The translations under genes were made by a program, and so were the position numbers. From Phallusia fumigata (taxonomy: Eukaryota; Chordata; Ascidiacea; Phlebobranchia; Ascidiidae): DNA of 20,055 nt. The stretch is from assembly GCA_008931825.1 (NCBI GenBank), contig QXVZ01022563.1:1-20055 (forward strand). The letters are read 5' to 3'. A model generated the notes under the pieces. The model did not search any database. It saw only the letters and a program-made list of their open reading frames with translations, and had not been told where the DNA came from. Below are positions 9,586 to 19,089 of the stretch, piece after piece. The number at the start of each line of letters is the position of its first letter. The stretch's first letter is position 1.

Positions 9586-12473
9586 GCCTAGACCAAGGAA
9601 ATCGTGCATAAAAACCTGCTTTGTTGGACTGCTTATAGCTTGTTTTTAAAAAAAACGCTTAAATGGACGCTGAATCTGCAAGTGTATTTCTTTATATTTT
9701 TTTATTTGCGACAGTTTGGTATTTTCAATGTTCACCCGAATTAAGCTTCTATACCCGAGGAATTCTTCCAACAGACTTTTAAAACTGCGTCAGGTTTACT
9801 TTAATAGGAAGACGTGGGCTATATCTTTTTCTGAAAAGCAATGAAAAAGACGTATATAGCTTAATTGTACGAAAAAAGAAAAAAATTCCTTTAAATAGTT
9901 AGACGTTAAAAATCTTTAAATCTTGGAACCGTTTGTACGTCATTCGACACACCACCCATGTTCACTCAAGCGAAAAGTTCGTGTTGTATTGTAAACTGCA
10001 CCCTCTTTTGTTAAACGGTCACAGTTGTATCCTCTGTATTGTGTCGACCGGTGAAACGGAATTACGCCAGTTCGTCTTCATGGCCTTGAGCTAGTGAGGA
10101 AACTTGCGACAGCAAATGTGATATCAAACCGGCCTGCAATACGGTAATCGACAATATAGCTGCTATGTCATCAGCTTGTGGAGAGCTAGATTATAACAAA
10201 GAATAATGCAAATGGTGGCGACACAGACGTCTATTGCAAAGTCAGATTAAGCTGCAAAAAAATGCTGAGTTTATTCAACTAATCTGTGTGTTGCTGTAGC
10301 TCCAATTACAGTTGTAGTTTATATTTGATTGTGTTGTTATACGGTATGTGCAGTTTATTGGGTCGATCATTGCAGTACGCTGTGTTTGTACTAACATGTT
10401 TTGCGTGCTTGTATTTTAACGAGAAGCTACAAACAGCTTTATTTTTTATAGCTAGTTCTTGTTTCTGCTGCGTACAGTCATTCAAGTAATTTGATTCGTA
10501 AACGAATTGTTGCTTTTCCATTGACTAGTCTTGCTATCGAACAAAGTCGAACAAGTTTTTGCCTGCTTGAAGGACCAAATGGCCTCGGTAGTGAATAAAT
10601 TTCTTGTTTTTTTGTTGTTAAAGACAATAAGCAAAAAAATCGAAGCCCGAAAAACGGTACATAAAAATCAATTTCTGTTATGAAACGCTAGAATTTTGAT
10701 CTTACAATTTGTGTTCGGGAAATAATTTTGTTAAATAAGGTTAAATTTCGGAAACATTACCAGCCAGTAGGTTATGTTTAACTTAAAACAATGCACATGT
10801 GTTCTGAAGATAAGAATATTTATTAAAACATCGAGTGTTATGCGAAGCAAAAGTTTTTAGTAAATGCCTGTGCTAAATTATACGATCATTGAAGCCTAAA
10901 TTTTCCGTGGTTAAACTGTGGGACTTGCAAACCTAACCAGTTTTATGTTAACCTTATGTATCAGTGAACGACTGTAATAGTAGTAGGATTTGGTCCAAAA
11001 TGACTGCATTATTACAGGTAGTTAAGGTACAGCAAGGGTTCAAGATGACTGCACACGTACAACTTCACGAGAAAAGAAAGGAAAAAGGGCAAAATGGCTA
11101 GATTTACAGATCGTGTGGCTGAATCAGATGGAGTAAAAGGTCTGTAGGGTCGGAGAGTGGGAGGGAGGGATATTTCAGTTGTTACTGTTTACAGCTTCTG
11201 TGTACATGTGATACAAAGTATTAGCAAATATAAAATAAAATTCCTTGGAGTTTTTTTCGGGGCTTGCATAAAAAGGATAGAAACGAAAACTTCCGTTTTT
11301 TCTGTGGGGATGACGAAATAATAGACAAGGAGTTGCTAGGGAGCAAATATATGTATTGTTTGTTCGCTAGAGGTATAGAAGTAAGGAGCAATTTTAAAAC
11401 TTAAACTTTTTTATCTGGTAAAAGAAAAACTTTTAAAATCGCTTCATGTATTGCAGTTATACGGTTTTATTTATCTGTTATTGTCAATCTCATTTCTGCT
11501 TTCCATCGCATTTCTTGCACCCTGTGCCATCTGAACATAATTTTTTAAAGCTGAGTATCATAGGGACAAAACTAACATCGACCTGATTAGTCGAACAGTT
11601 ACGTAGTTCAAAACAGAGTTGCTGTGAAACTGACTTTGTAATAGTTGGACATAAACAGGACAAGGGCTTCAGGGGGTCCAGGGACAAACATAAATGGTCA
11701 CCTTTTAGCCGACGCGCAAAGCGACGTAATGGGAAGCATTGTCATGCTCCGCTGGCGAAACAGGTAACTTACGAGCAAGTAAAACATCGCCTGTAACTCC
11801 TCGGTGCGTCTGAGTGCTGTATGTGTGTGTACTGTTGTATATCTTTAGTCAGTAAAGCTCTGAACTTGCCAGGACAGAATCCAGGAACTAATACACAGGT
11901 ATTTTGCACGTTTGGTAGTTGTTTTGTCTTATTCAAATAGAATCCAAGACAGCAAAACAACCAGTAATAGTTTGATTGAGAATGTTAAAGAAACAATAAT
12001 TACAAGCGATTATAACTTAGCCGCTGTAAATGAATTGCACAAAACATACAACGCAATCACAACACAGCACGCAATACACAGTAACGTTACAAAATCTTAT
12101 TAATTCAGAGTATAGCTGCATCCTAATTAAGCAGTGAGCAGAAATATTACAAAGTTCGTTAAGCGTTATGGCCATATTAATAATCGAGCCAATTTTTTTA
12201 GCCAAATCTAAAGCGTGGGCAAAGTTTGCGGCGTACAAAAGCCATGTGATACAAGTTTTCATCTATCAGGCTTTGCGTAAGCTGAAATTAGCTGTTTTGC
12301 AAGCAATTGTTGGAAAATTTAGATGTAATAAAACATGTCCGTGAATCAGTGCGTTCTTCTATTTTACAGGAAAGTTTTTCGTAAATATTGTTTTGGGGTT
12401 GGTACAAGATGAGAATATATTTTATGTATGTGTAAATTTTTTACCGAATTGTTGAAATTTTGTCCAAAACGTG
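9586..12473. other. Intergenic region upstream of gene C
   Basis: About 2.9 kb of AT-rich DNA. Open frames at 10286-10489, 11490-11687 and 11912-12103 show no domain, no splice-compatible homology and skewed composition, so none is supported. A locally GC-richer patch at about 10040-10210 contains GAGGAAACTTGCGACA, distantly like the SINE tail. TTCTATTTTACAG ending at 12369 is a good acceptor 104 bases before the gene C ATG. Confidence 0.5.
12357..12369 (+). promoter_or_regulatory. Candidate 5'-UTR or spliced-leader splice acceptor of gene C
   Basis: TTCTATTTTACAG is a strong pyrimidine-rich acceptor placed about 100 bases upstream of the ATG at 12474. Gene B has a similar site 81 bases upstream of its ATG. 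It could join a 5' non-coding exon or a trans-spliced leader. This is inference from position only. Confidence 0.25.
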
Positions 12474-12559
12474 ATGAGAATCATCCGCAAAGTCACAGTG
12501 GCCACTGGAGGGTTAACTTTTCTGTTTTTCACTTTGTTTTTTGTTTATAACCTGTCAAG
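12474..12559 (+). CDS. Gene C exon 1: signal-anchor exon
   Basis: ATG at 12474 gives MRIIRKVTVATGG, then a run of Leu/Phe/Val to VYNLS and an exit at TCAAG|GTAGGA with two codon bases left. A few basic residues before a roughly 18-residue hydrophobic span is the type II Golgi anchor pattern. Length and phase mirror exon 1 of gene B, supporting the start in both. Confidence 0.8.
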
Positions 12560-15500
12560 GTAGGAGTATGTGTTCGTACGTGTATACGCTTTTTATTAGT
12601 GTTTCCTTGTAATGAAAACGAGTGTCCAATACCATTAAAAAGAAGTAATTGTATTTGGGCAAACGCTTTATACCATTGAAGTGACACGTTTCGAACACTG
12701 AACACGGGATTGACAAGTATCTTAGGAAAACATTTGTCAGGGACCTTGTGTGTAATGAATACATTTTATTGCAAACGCTTCAACAATTGCTGTTGTTCTT
12801 ATTGATGATAATATTGCACTGATGGTGACAACTGCGATGGTGTCGAATCCGTGGTTTGAGGCGTGACGTCGTGCTTGTTACTACCGATCGCTTCTGCTTC
12901 TGTCGCTCAACCCTTGCTGCTGTCTGTCTGTCTGGAGACTAGCTTGACGCAAGTACCGTTTCAGAGAGTCTTGTATTATCGTTTCCGATTCCGAACGAAG
13001 GAAAGCATTCCACCGGGTTGGAATGATTCCAACGGAATCGAAATGCGAAAACGACAAGGAAGGAACGGCATGGAATAGAATAGAATGATTGTGTGTCACA
13101 ACGTACGTGCATATATAGTGGTAAAGTGACATGACGTATCAAGGTGTTAAACATGATACAATCGATTGACGACAAGTTGAAGCGATGAAATACGGAGGTG
13201 TAATATAAAACACAAGGTCGCACAGATGTTAATGGCGCTCATGCAATATTCTCGACACGCAAAACTTTACAAAGGTTGAAACTTTCGCATTACAATGTAT
13301 TTACTACATACAAGCTTTCTGGTAGTTATTTTTTGAAATAAGTGATTCTTTACACCTGTGCATATTAAAAACTAAACCTAAATTAGTTTGTATTTATTGT
13401 CAGGGTTTTTGAATACATCCAAGTGAAAATCACCGGACCAGTAAATCCAAAAATCACACCAAGAAATTTAGATTTAGGTATGTTGTGTGATGACATTCTG
13501 AAAAACAGTGAATCTACATTGTTCAGATCCTATTTTTAAGTTGTAGCATTATTTCACAGATTTAAAATCATCAACGAAACCAACTGCAAACCTTTACAAG
13601 GCAATAGTCGATCGTGTCCAGGGTAATGATAATCAAAATGCTCGGAAGGTCCTGAAGAGGTTGGAGAATCGGGTACAGCTCTCTCTTAATCAATTACAGG
13701 TGACCGCTGCGATTGTTCGCTTTTTGCATTTCTAAACGCACAGTGGGCCTGTGAAAACAATATGTATCTCAGTAGTTTGTTAAACTGCAGTTATGCTTAA
13801 TCAAGAAAATACGGCGATCGTGAGGTCAGGTCATATGCCCTTTGACAAACAAGCAAAGTGTACCGGAATGTTTACTGCACGAAATTGGCTGAGGTCGTTG
13901 GTTCGTAGGGCAGGATATTTGTAGGCTTATCATGCTGTCGAAAAACCCTAATTTGCACCCCGGATGGGATGTTTAAGTGTATACTGTGTGGATGGGAGTC
14001 GAAGCTATCGCTTGTGTAACGGACTGAGGACCATAACTTGAACTTGCTTTTAATTTTTACGCACAATAGGTTGACAAGCCTCTAACATTGACCAAAAATG
14101 TTTTGTGTCACGTTCCCAATCTGCTTCCACGCACATAACTTACTGGTTTTTACATGTAGCAAATACTTTTTGGATGACGAGATAAAAACACATGAAAAAG
14201 CACTTTAGGAGGTTTCAATTTAGGTTTGCTGCCTCGTAGATTTAAAAGGTTCAGTTGAACACTTGTTAAATTTTACAAATATACACATTAAAAGGGGCAC
14301 ACAAATCCACAGAATCCAAGAGACTGCACAAATGCTCGAAAATACGTCTGCCGAATTCATCCAACGTGCGGACTCGGTTGCACTTTGCACCACATCGGCC
14401 CATGTTTCATTAAGGCTATCGGGATGAACAGAACAATGATTGTAGAGCTGATGAATTTTGAGTACAAGACTCCGCATGGTCTGCAGGACGTTTACCGGCC
14501 GTTCAGCAAAACTTGCACAACTGTTGGGAAAGGAGAAGTATTAGTAGACATTAAAGGCAATTAGTTTTGTTTTAAATTGTATCGTAGCATTTTGATTTTA
14601 GGACATGAATTGGTCTAAAATTGCAAAGAACATACTGTCAGGAACTACTTTATATTATGGATTGCTATCTACTTGGTTGGTTGATGATCTTTTAAGGGTC
14701 AAACTATGCAGATTTTTGGAAATTCCAAGAACTTCAATTGCGAACCAAGTTACCCCATTGTTACAGATAAAAAACTGGCGTCGTCGGCTTTGAATTTAAT
14801 CCATCACGTGCATGGGAATTACCTAGCATTCACCCAGTGGACCCCTTTGACAGTCCCCGACGTGGTGTTGCAGGAATTATGGGGGGTACACGAAAAACCG
14901 GACATCTGGTGGTTGGGTCAGTTGCACTCTTACATCTCAAGGCTAAGTCCTGCTTCGCTGCAAGATCTGGAGCAATTAAAAAAAGAAATAAACTTCAGTC
15001 AACCCATAGTAGGGTAAGTTTTTTGGATTTATCGTTACCTGAAAACTTTTATCGTAAAATTTTCAGGGTAGAGTTTTACGCATGAGAATTTCTATGCTGT
15101 TATGATCTGAACGTTGGATACGGGCCGCCATACAGGACTTGGGTACAACATAAATGGCATTTTGTGACAAACAATTTACAACAACAAACAAATTTGTAGG
15201 CACCCCTTCTATAACACGGAATGATGCAACGCACTGCTTTTGCTTTCACAGGTTGATAGCTGTGTTTGTCAAAAGGCTGCTTTTGAGTTGTGTCGGCGAA
15301 AATGTAAACGCTTTAACCATTGAAAAAATGTATAGTTTGAACACACAAACGTTTTTTCGGTTTTGTCGTTTTTACACATGGCTGTGGCCGCTTATCGATG
15401 TATTTTAACGCCGCCTGTATGGCAAACATGGGTTACCAGATTGCTGAACAGAACACGAATTAACATAAGCTTGTTGGGTTAGCGCGACTGCCTTGTCTAC

Positions 15501-17951
15501 GTAAGGTTGTAGGTTTTAAACCACGTCGTTTGTGTTTTCCTGTGTAAGAAAATTAAACGGCATTGCTCAAACCCAGTGGAACCTGGTAAGTAAACCAACA
15601 TAAAGTCACCCACCCCCTTATACATCGAAAAAATCGAAATGATTCAGCTGCAATGAGGCAGGCAACTGAAAAGCAGACTTTTTTAAACATAGCATTTAGG
15701 CGCTGATTCGCCCTCCGTGGATTAAAATAAAACAAACAACAAATTGCAGCTTTTCAGTGAGCACGAGGCATATGCGGCTATGTTCGTGTTGGTGAATGTG
15801 TTAAGTTAAATTAGGGGCACTTAGTCAAACAATAAATTATCAGACACAACTGCGCAACAAGAGAGCTGGCCCAACTTCAGTGCACTTATAGTGATTTGTA
15901 CACATGTAAAGTCAGGCCAGTGTTTACGTTTATCTCAACTGCCTTGGCTGGTTTTTAATGGGATTGATTAAACACAACCTAAAATGAATGATTAAGTAAC
16001 TTGAAAGTTAAATATTAGGATTTTATCAAAACCAATAGACGAAAAATCGCAATGCTTTTTACACAGTGTACAGATTCGGCGCACTGACAAACTTGAATCG
16101 GAAGCTAAAAGGTATGAGCTAGCGCAGTACATGGACCACGTGGAAAAGTTTTTTGACGCTTACGAACTGAAAACAAAACCGACAAAAGTGTTAAGAAAAG
16201 TATTTCTGTCGACCGACGAACCAGCGGTGCATGAGGAGGCACTGAAAAAGTAAGTTGTTTCAATTTAATTCGATTGCTTGCTTCTCTCTTTCTTATGTTA
16301 GCCCAGTGGTTCTCAAACTTTTCAGAAATGTTCGCATGTACACCCAAACCCCATCCCCTGCAGTCTTAACGATGACTCGCGGTCCAAGAAAACTCGAAAT
16401 AACTTCACATGTATACAGCAATGCTGTGTTGTGTGTACCACTAAGGCGTTACGTTACTTGTGACATCACAAAGCAGCATTGCGCAATGCCACAAACGGCG
16501 CAATCAACGTTCATTCGGTATATTGTAGCAATCACGCGATATGGCATCGACTAAGAGAAAATGAGGACGTTTCGCGGTCCACTTAAAATCGCTTTACGGA
16601 CCCCTAAGGGACCGTGGACCCCATTTTGCCAACCACTGTGCTAGCCCCCTTTTTTCCCCTGCAGATTGTCCATGCACATTTGCCATGAAATGTTTGGTGT
16701 ATTTGAATAAAGCTTTTGCAGCTGGTAGACATGGGGGCGGGGTTCGTTCGAAAGCCATCTTTCTTGTGTCCAGATATCCGGACTATCACATTTTGGCCTC
16801 GACCAAACACATGAACTTCGCGGGAAAGCAACGCAAAACATCGGATGGATTGCTAGGAATCGCTTATGACATCGAACTGCTCAGTTTATGCGATTTTCTG
16901 GTTTGTACATTCACATCCAATGTAAGTTAACAATTCGTATTTTTTATTTGCATTGTGGGCGGTAGAGCCTGGTATTGCAACTGTTTATTGCAATCACTAT
17001 TGCAATAACGCTGAGGGCCTCTTAAAGTGACATAAAAACAAGTAGGATAACCATTAAATTGAAAGAATATTTTAAGTATGTTGGTAATTATGACGAAACC
17101 GGGGCAGTATACCACTACAGCAGTAGATCTATTAGCGAGGTAACGTAATATGAAATGAGAAAGGCCAGTAATGATGTTTTAAACAACACCTTTTTCACGA
17201 CCAATTTATATTTGTTTGAAATATTACGACGTTGATTACATAAACGGTTACCACAGGATGTATGTTACTCTGACCGTAAGTCCTTGAACCAAGTATTTTA
17301 CATTTCATTTACTGTATGCTTGTGTCTTGTTTCTGTTTTAGACATATTGCCAGTTTCTTGCGCACTGTTCAAAACTGCGAGACATCTTGATGCGAACAAT
17401 CTGTTTTTATCCATACGTTAAACTGAAAGTTGCGTTCCGACTGTCATTCCCGTGCTACGAAGGGCATGTTAATAGGGCTGGGTTAAGGGGTGGCCAATTA
17501 CAATTTTGCCCAAGTTTCCTCGAAGACTTAATACAGCCATACATATCGCGGACAACGAGTTACGACAACAAACTGCCTTTCCCTAAAATCCTGAAAGAAT
17601 CCTTTTTTTCTTCAGGTTGGTCGGCTTGCCTACGAACTGATGACAGCTAAAACTCGTGGCAAGGTCAAAGCGGTCAGTCTCGATTACATATATCATTACG
17701 GCGAGTTTCTACCATACAAGGTCGCAGTTCCCAAACCTGCAAGTGACACCATGGAATCACGTGATGGGGTCGCCATAGAAAACAAAAGTAACGACGGAAG
17801 TGACGAAGAGTTTAGGCAGTGCCCGTGGCCTGTGCGGTACGAAGGCCTGGATTGGACCGATCGGTCACATGACTTGTCACGTGTTGATGTCGCGAACCAA
17901 TCAGCGACTTGCTTGCGTTGGTTTTTATCACTAAATGATGGTCTGAGCTAA
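12474..17951 (+). CDS. FUT8-like fucosyltransferase lacking an SH3 domain (gene C)
   Basis: Eight exons: 12474-12559, 13404-13477, 13560-13699, 14313-14537 (donor tentative), 14712-15013, 16067-16249, 16774-16921 and 17616-17951 (TAA). They total 1494 bases, in frame, about 497 residues. Exon 1 is a type II anchor: MRIIRK, then a hydrophobic run to VYNLS. Exons 2-3 form the stem (about residues 30-100), with a helical RKVLKRLENRVQLSLNQLQ. The catalytic part has NPRDCTNARKYVC, CGLGCTLHHIGPC, YRPFSKTC, DIWWLGQLHSYI, VQIRRTDK (Arg280-281), STDEP, LLGIAYDIELLSLCDFLVCTF and VGRLAYELM. These follow GT23/FUT8 order. Differences from FUT8 are Gln in place of His before IRR and Glu for the second Asp of TDDP. 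After VSLDYIYHYG there is no SH3 sequence, but a tail with CPWPVRYEGLDW, an NQS sequon and RWFLSL. Likely Golgi; activity and acceptor are uncertain. Confidence 0.88.
12560..13403 (+). other. Gene C intron 1
   Basis: The intron is 844 bases, GTAGGA to TTATTGTCAG. It contains a GC-richer patch at about 12840-13080 with TGACGTCG at about 12864, a (CTGT)3 run near 12913 and nested GGAAT/ATTCC palindromes. The frames at 12863-13078 and on the other strand at 12881-13223 are not genes. Confidence 0.5.
13017..13033. repeat. Perfect 17-bp palindrome in gene C intron 1
   Basis: GTTGGAATGATTCCAAC has 8-bp arms around a single G. Nearby ATTCCA/TGGAAT (13008-13024) and an imperfect outer pair (GATTCCGAACG at about 12987 against ACGGAATCGAAATG at about 13032) make a larger foldable structure. 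It may be a decayed MITE or a protein-binding site. Confidence 0.45.
15014..16066 (+). other. Gene C intron 5
   Basis: A 1053-base intron from GTAAGT to TTTTTACACAG, against 188 bases for the same intron in gene B. It carries a SINE copy (15466-15580), which explains only part of the excess. The open frames at 15154-15408 and 15553-15735 (the latter on the other strand) show no homology. Confidence 0.6.
15466..15580 (+). mobile_element. tRNA-derived SINE copy 2
   Basis: GGGTTAGCGCGACTGCC (A-box region) followed about 30 bases later by GTAGGTTTTAAACC (B box with TT for CG) gives a tRNA-like head with normal A-B spacing. Downstream CCTGTGTAAGAAAATTAA and CAAACCCAGTGG match the tail of the copy at 9440-9585. 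The changed B box suggests an old, inactive copy. It lies in gene C intron 5, sense orientation. Confidence 0.6.
16304..16638. mobile_element. hAT-type MITE in gene C intron 6
   Basis: The 335-bp element begins CAGTGGTTCTCAAAC and ends TTTGCCAACCACTG. The inverted ends agree over 15 bases except at three positions. It is flanked by TGTTAGCC (16296-16303) and TGCTAGCC (16639-16646), an 8-bp target duplication with one mismatch, as hAT elements make. CGCGGTCC occurs near both ends, and the right side has GGACCCCTAAGGGACCGTGG. There is no transposase, so it needed one supplied elsewhere. Without the element and one duplication copy, intron 6 would be about 181 bases, close to the 169 bases of the same intron in gene B. 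Confidence 0.8.
16985..17008. repeat. Perfect 10-bp inverted repeat in gene C intron 7
   Basis: TTATTGCAAT and ATTGCAATAA flank a four-base CACT spacer. A related TATTGCAA sits just before it at about 16973. It lies about 65 bases after the exon 7 donor. It could be a hairpin in the pre-mRNA or paired ATTGCAAT binding sites; function is unknown. Confidence 0.5.
17616..17951 (+). CDS. Gene C exon 8: SH3-less C-terminal exon
   Basis: The exon follows TTTTTTTCTTCAG and encodes 111 residues. The first part, VGRLAYELM to VSLDYIYHYG, aligns with the end of the FUT8 catalytic region. A polar linker (ESRDGVAIENKSNDGSDEE) is followed by CPWPVRYEGLDW, DLSRVDVANQSATCLRWFLSL and the stop. Gene B uses the equivalent place for its SH3-like segment. 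The last 40 or so residues are nearly identical in gene D, while the linker differs, which argues for selection on the tail. Confidence 0.85.
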   Translation, partial: VGRLAYELMTAKTRGKVKAVSLDYIYHYGEFLPYKVAVPKPASDTMESRDGVAIENKSNDGSDEEFRQCPWPVRYEGLDWTDRSHDLSRVDVANQSATCLRWFLSLNDGLS

Positions 17952-18168
17952 ATTGACAGCGTTACTTTTAATTCAAAACTGTTGTGCCGGTTCTCTACTT
18001 TATAAACGGTTGCTCATAACGTCAGATATGCACTTGTTTTTTCACACCCGTTCAAAACGGTTTTTATGTATTTAGTTGTCAGGTTAGACTAAAAGTTCGT
18101 TTGCATGTTTTTACCGACATTTGTACATAAATTTCCATTGGCAATTTCTATGTGTAAGCGTTACTTTG

Positions 18169-18174
18169 ATTAAA
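18169..18174 (+). other. Candidate ATTAAA poly(A) signal of gene C
   Basis: This is the common ATTAAA variant hexamer, 218 bases after the gene C stop; I saw no AATAAA between the stop and 18600 on this strand. Motif and position are the only support. Confidence 0.3.
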
Positions 18175-18928
18175 TTAAGTGCGTCGCCGTCTACTTTTCA
18201 TCATTCAATATAAATCATGTGTTTCATAGTTTGATCGGTTTAACACAGTTTGCTTTAATAAGGCAGTGTAATTTTCCACCATTCTAGTGTTTTATTTCAC
18301 TTTACTTCACTTTTCGAACGCTAGCACCGCACAAAAGTCCTGCTCGTGTCTTAACTATGGCACCTTTTCTTAGGCAGCAATTGACCTTTTTTATTGTACT
18401 AGCTCGTGGCACTTTTTCGTGCTGTGCCTAAATTTTAAAGCCAGTGTTTTTACTGTTGGCATTTCGTGGTTTACTGAATTAGCGTTTCTTATAACGTAAC
18501 CTTCATATGACTTGCTTGTGGGTGCTACTCTTTTTTAATCAGTTTGCCTCTTTCGTCGTCAGATGTATTGTTCAGATATGTTTATTATAAGAAGCTCTTA
18601 TACCCACCTCCGACATTTATAAAGAGACCAAGGGAAACGTGTAGTTACCTGCAACAGTTAACATGTGTATGACCAATGGCGGCATTTTTGTAACTTGTAT
18701 ATTCCTAACAAGACTTAAAAATACAATTCGAATTTTACTTTTGTGACATTTAAACACTGCTACCTTGGCTTTCTCGACAGCACAGGGAAAGTGTGGGCAA
18801 ACTGCGAAACTGCAATTCGCCGGCATGTTTTTGTGGTTCTTCTAGCCGAGTATATATATTCCAAATTGAAGTGTTATTCTCATCTGATATTGCCGCAACC
18901 AATTTACCGGTATTGTTTTTTCATTGAG

Positions 18929-18934
18929 TTTAAT
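18929..18934 (-). other. Candidate ATTAAA poly(A) signal of gene D
   Basis: TTTAAT on the + strand reads ATTAAA on the - strand, about 155 bases past the gene D stop. A canonical AATAAA also occurs on this strand at 18581-18586, about 500 bases past the stop. Either could be used. Confidence 0.3.
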
Positions 18935-18988
18935 TGTTTTAGTGCAAATGTGTTGCTACGATTTCTTTCACCAAGCGAAATAAACTCC

Positions 18989-19009
18989 ACTCAACTCAAC
19001 TCAACTCAA
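18989..19009. repeat. Short (ACTCA)n microsatellite
   Basis: Four tandem ACTCA units plus one base, uninterrupted, lie in the spacer between the convergent genes. Length polymorphism is likely; no function is implied. Confidence 0.8.
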
Positions 19010-19089
19010 TATTACCAGGTATGACGGTGAAATCAAAATATACTGAAAAATTTCTGTCAAAACGTCCTTTTTCAACAAAAGCTGCCATT

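Larger units (their letters stand above)
17952..19089. other. Convergent intergenic spacer between genes C and D
   Basis: Both genes end into this 1.1-kb AT-rich stretch. Candidate poly(A) signals are ATTAAA at 18169-18174 (+) for gene C, and ATTAAA (18929-18934) and AATAAA (18581-18586) on the - strand for gene D. The frames at 18617-18826 and 18743-19024 look spurious. Confidence 0.5.

Noticed and set aside
9299..9586. 95-codon frame including KKRKIV, nuclear-signal-like
   Set aside because: It translates through the SINE copy; the basic run comes from an A-rich stretch next to the B box.
10040..10210. GC-richer patch with GAGGAAACTTGCGACA, somewhat like the SINE tail
   Set aside because: No B box or A box at the expected distance and a poor match; not called as a third SINE copy.
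10286..10489. Hydrophobic Cys-rich frame of 67 codons
   Set aside because: Starts at a non-ATG codon, lacks any family pattern and overlaps a frame of similar length on the other strand.
14220..14477. 85-codon frame on the - strand
   Set aside because: It is the antisense of gene C exon 4, whose + strand frame has the conserved CGLGCTLHH and YRPFSKTC motifs.
14602..14793. Open frame after TTTTAG (GACATGAATTGG...) in gene C
   Set aside because: It overlaps exon 5 in a different frame. The frame matching FUT8 (IWWLGQLHSYI region) starts at 14712, so this stretch is treated as intron.
17387..17650. 87-codon frame before gene C exon 8
   Set aside because: It ends by running into exon 8 in the wrong frame across the acceptor at 17615; no homology seen.
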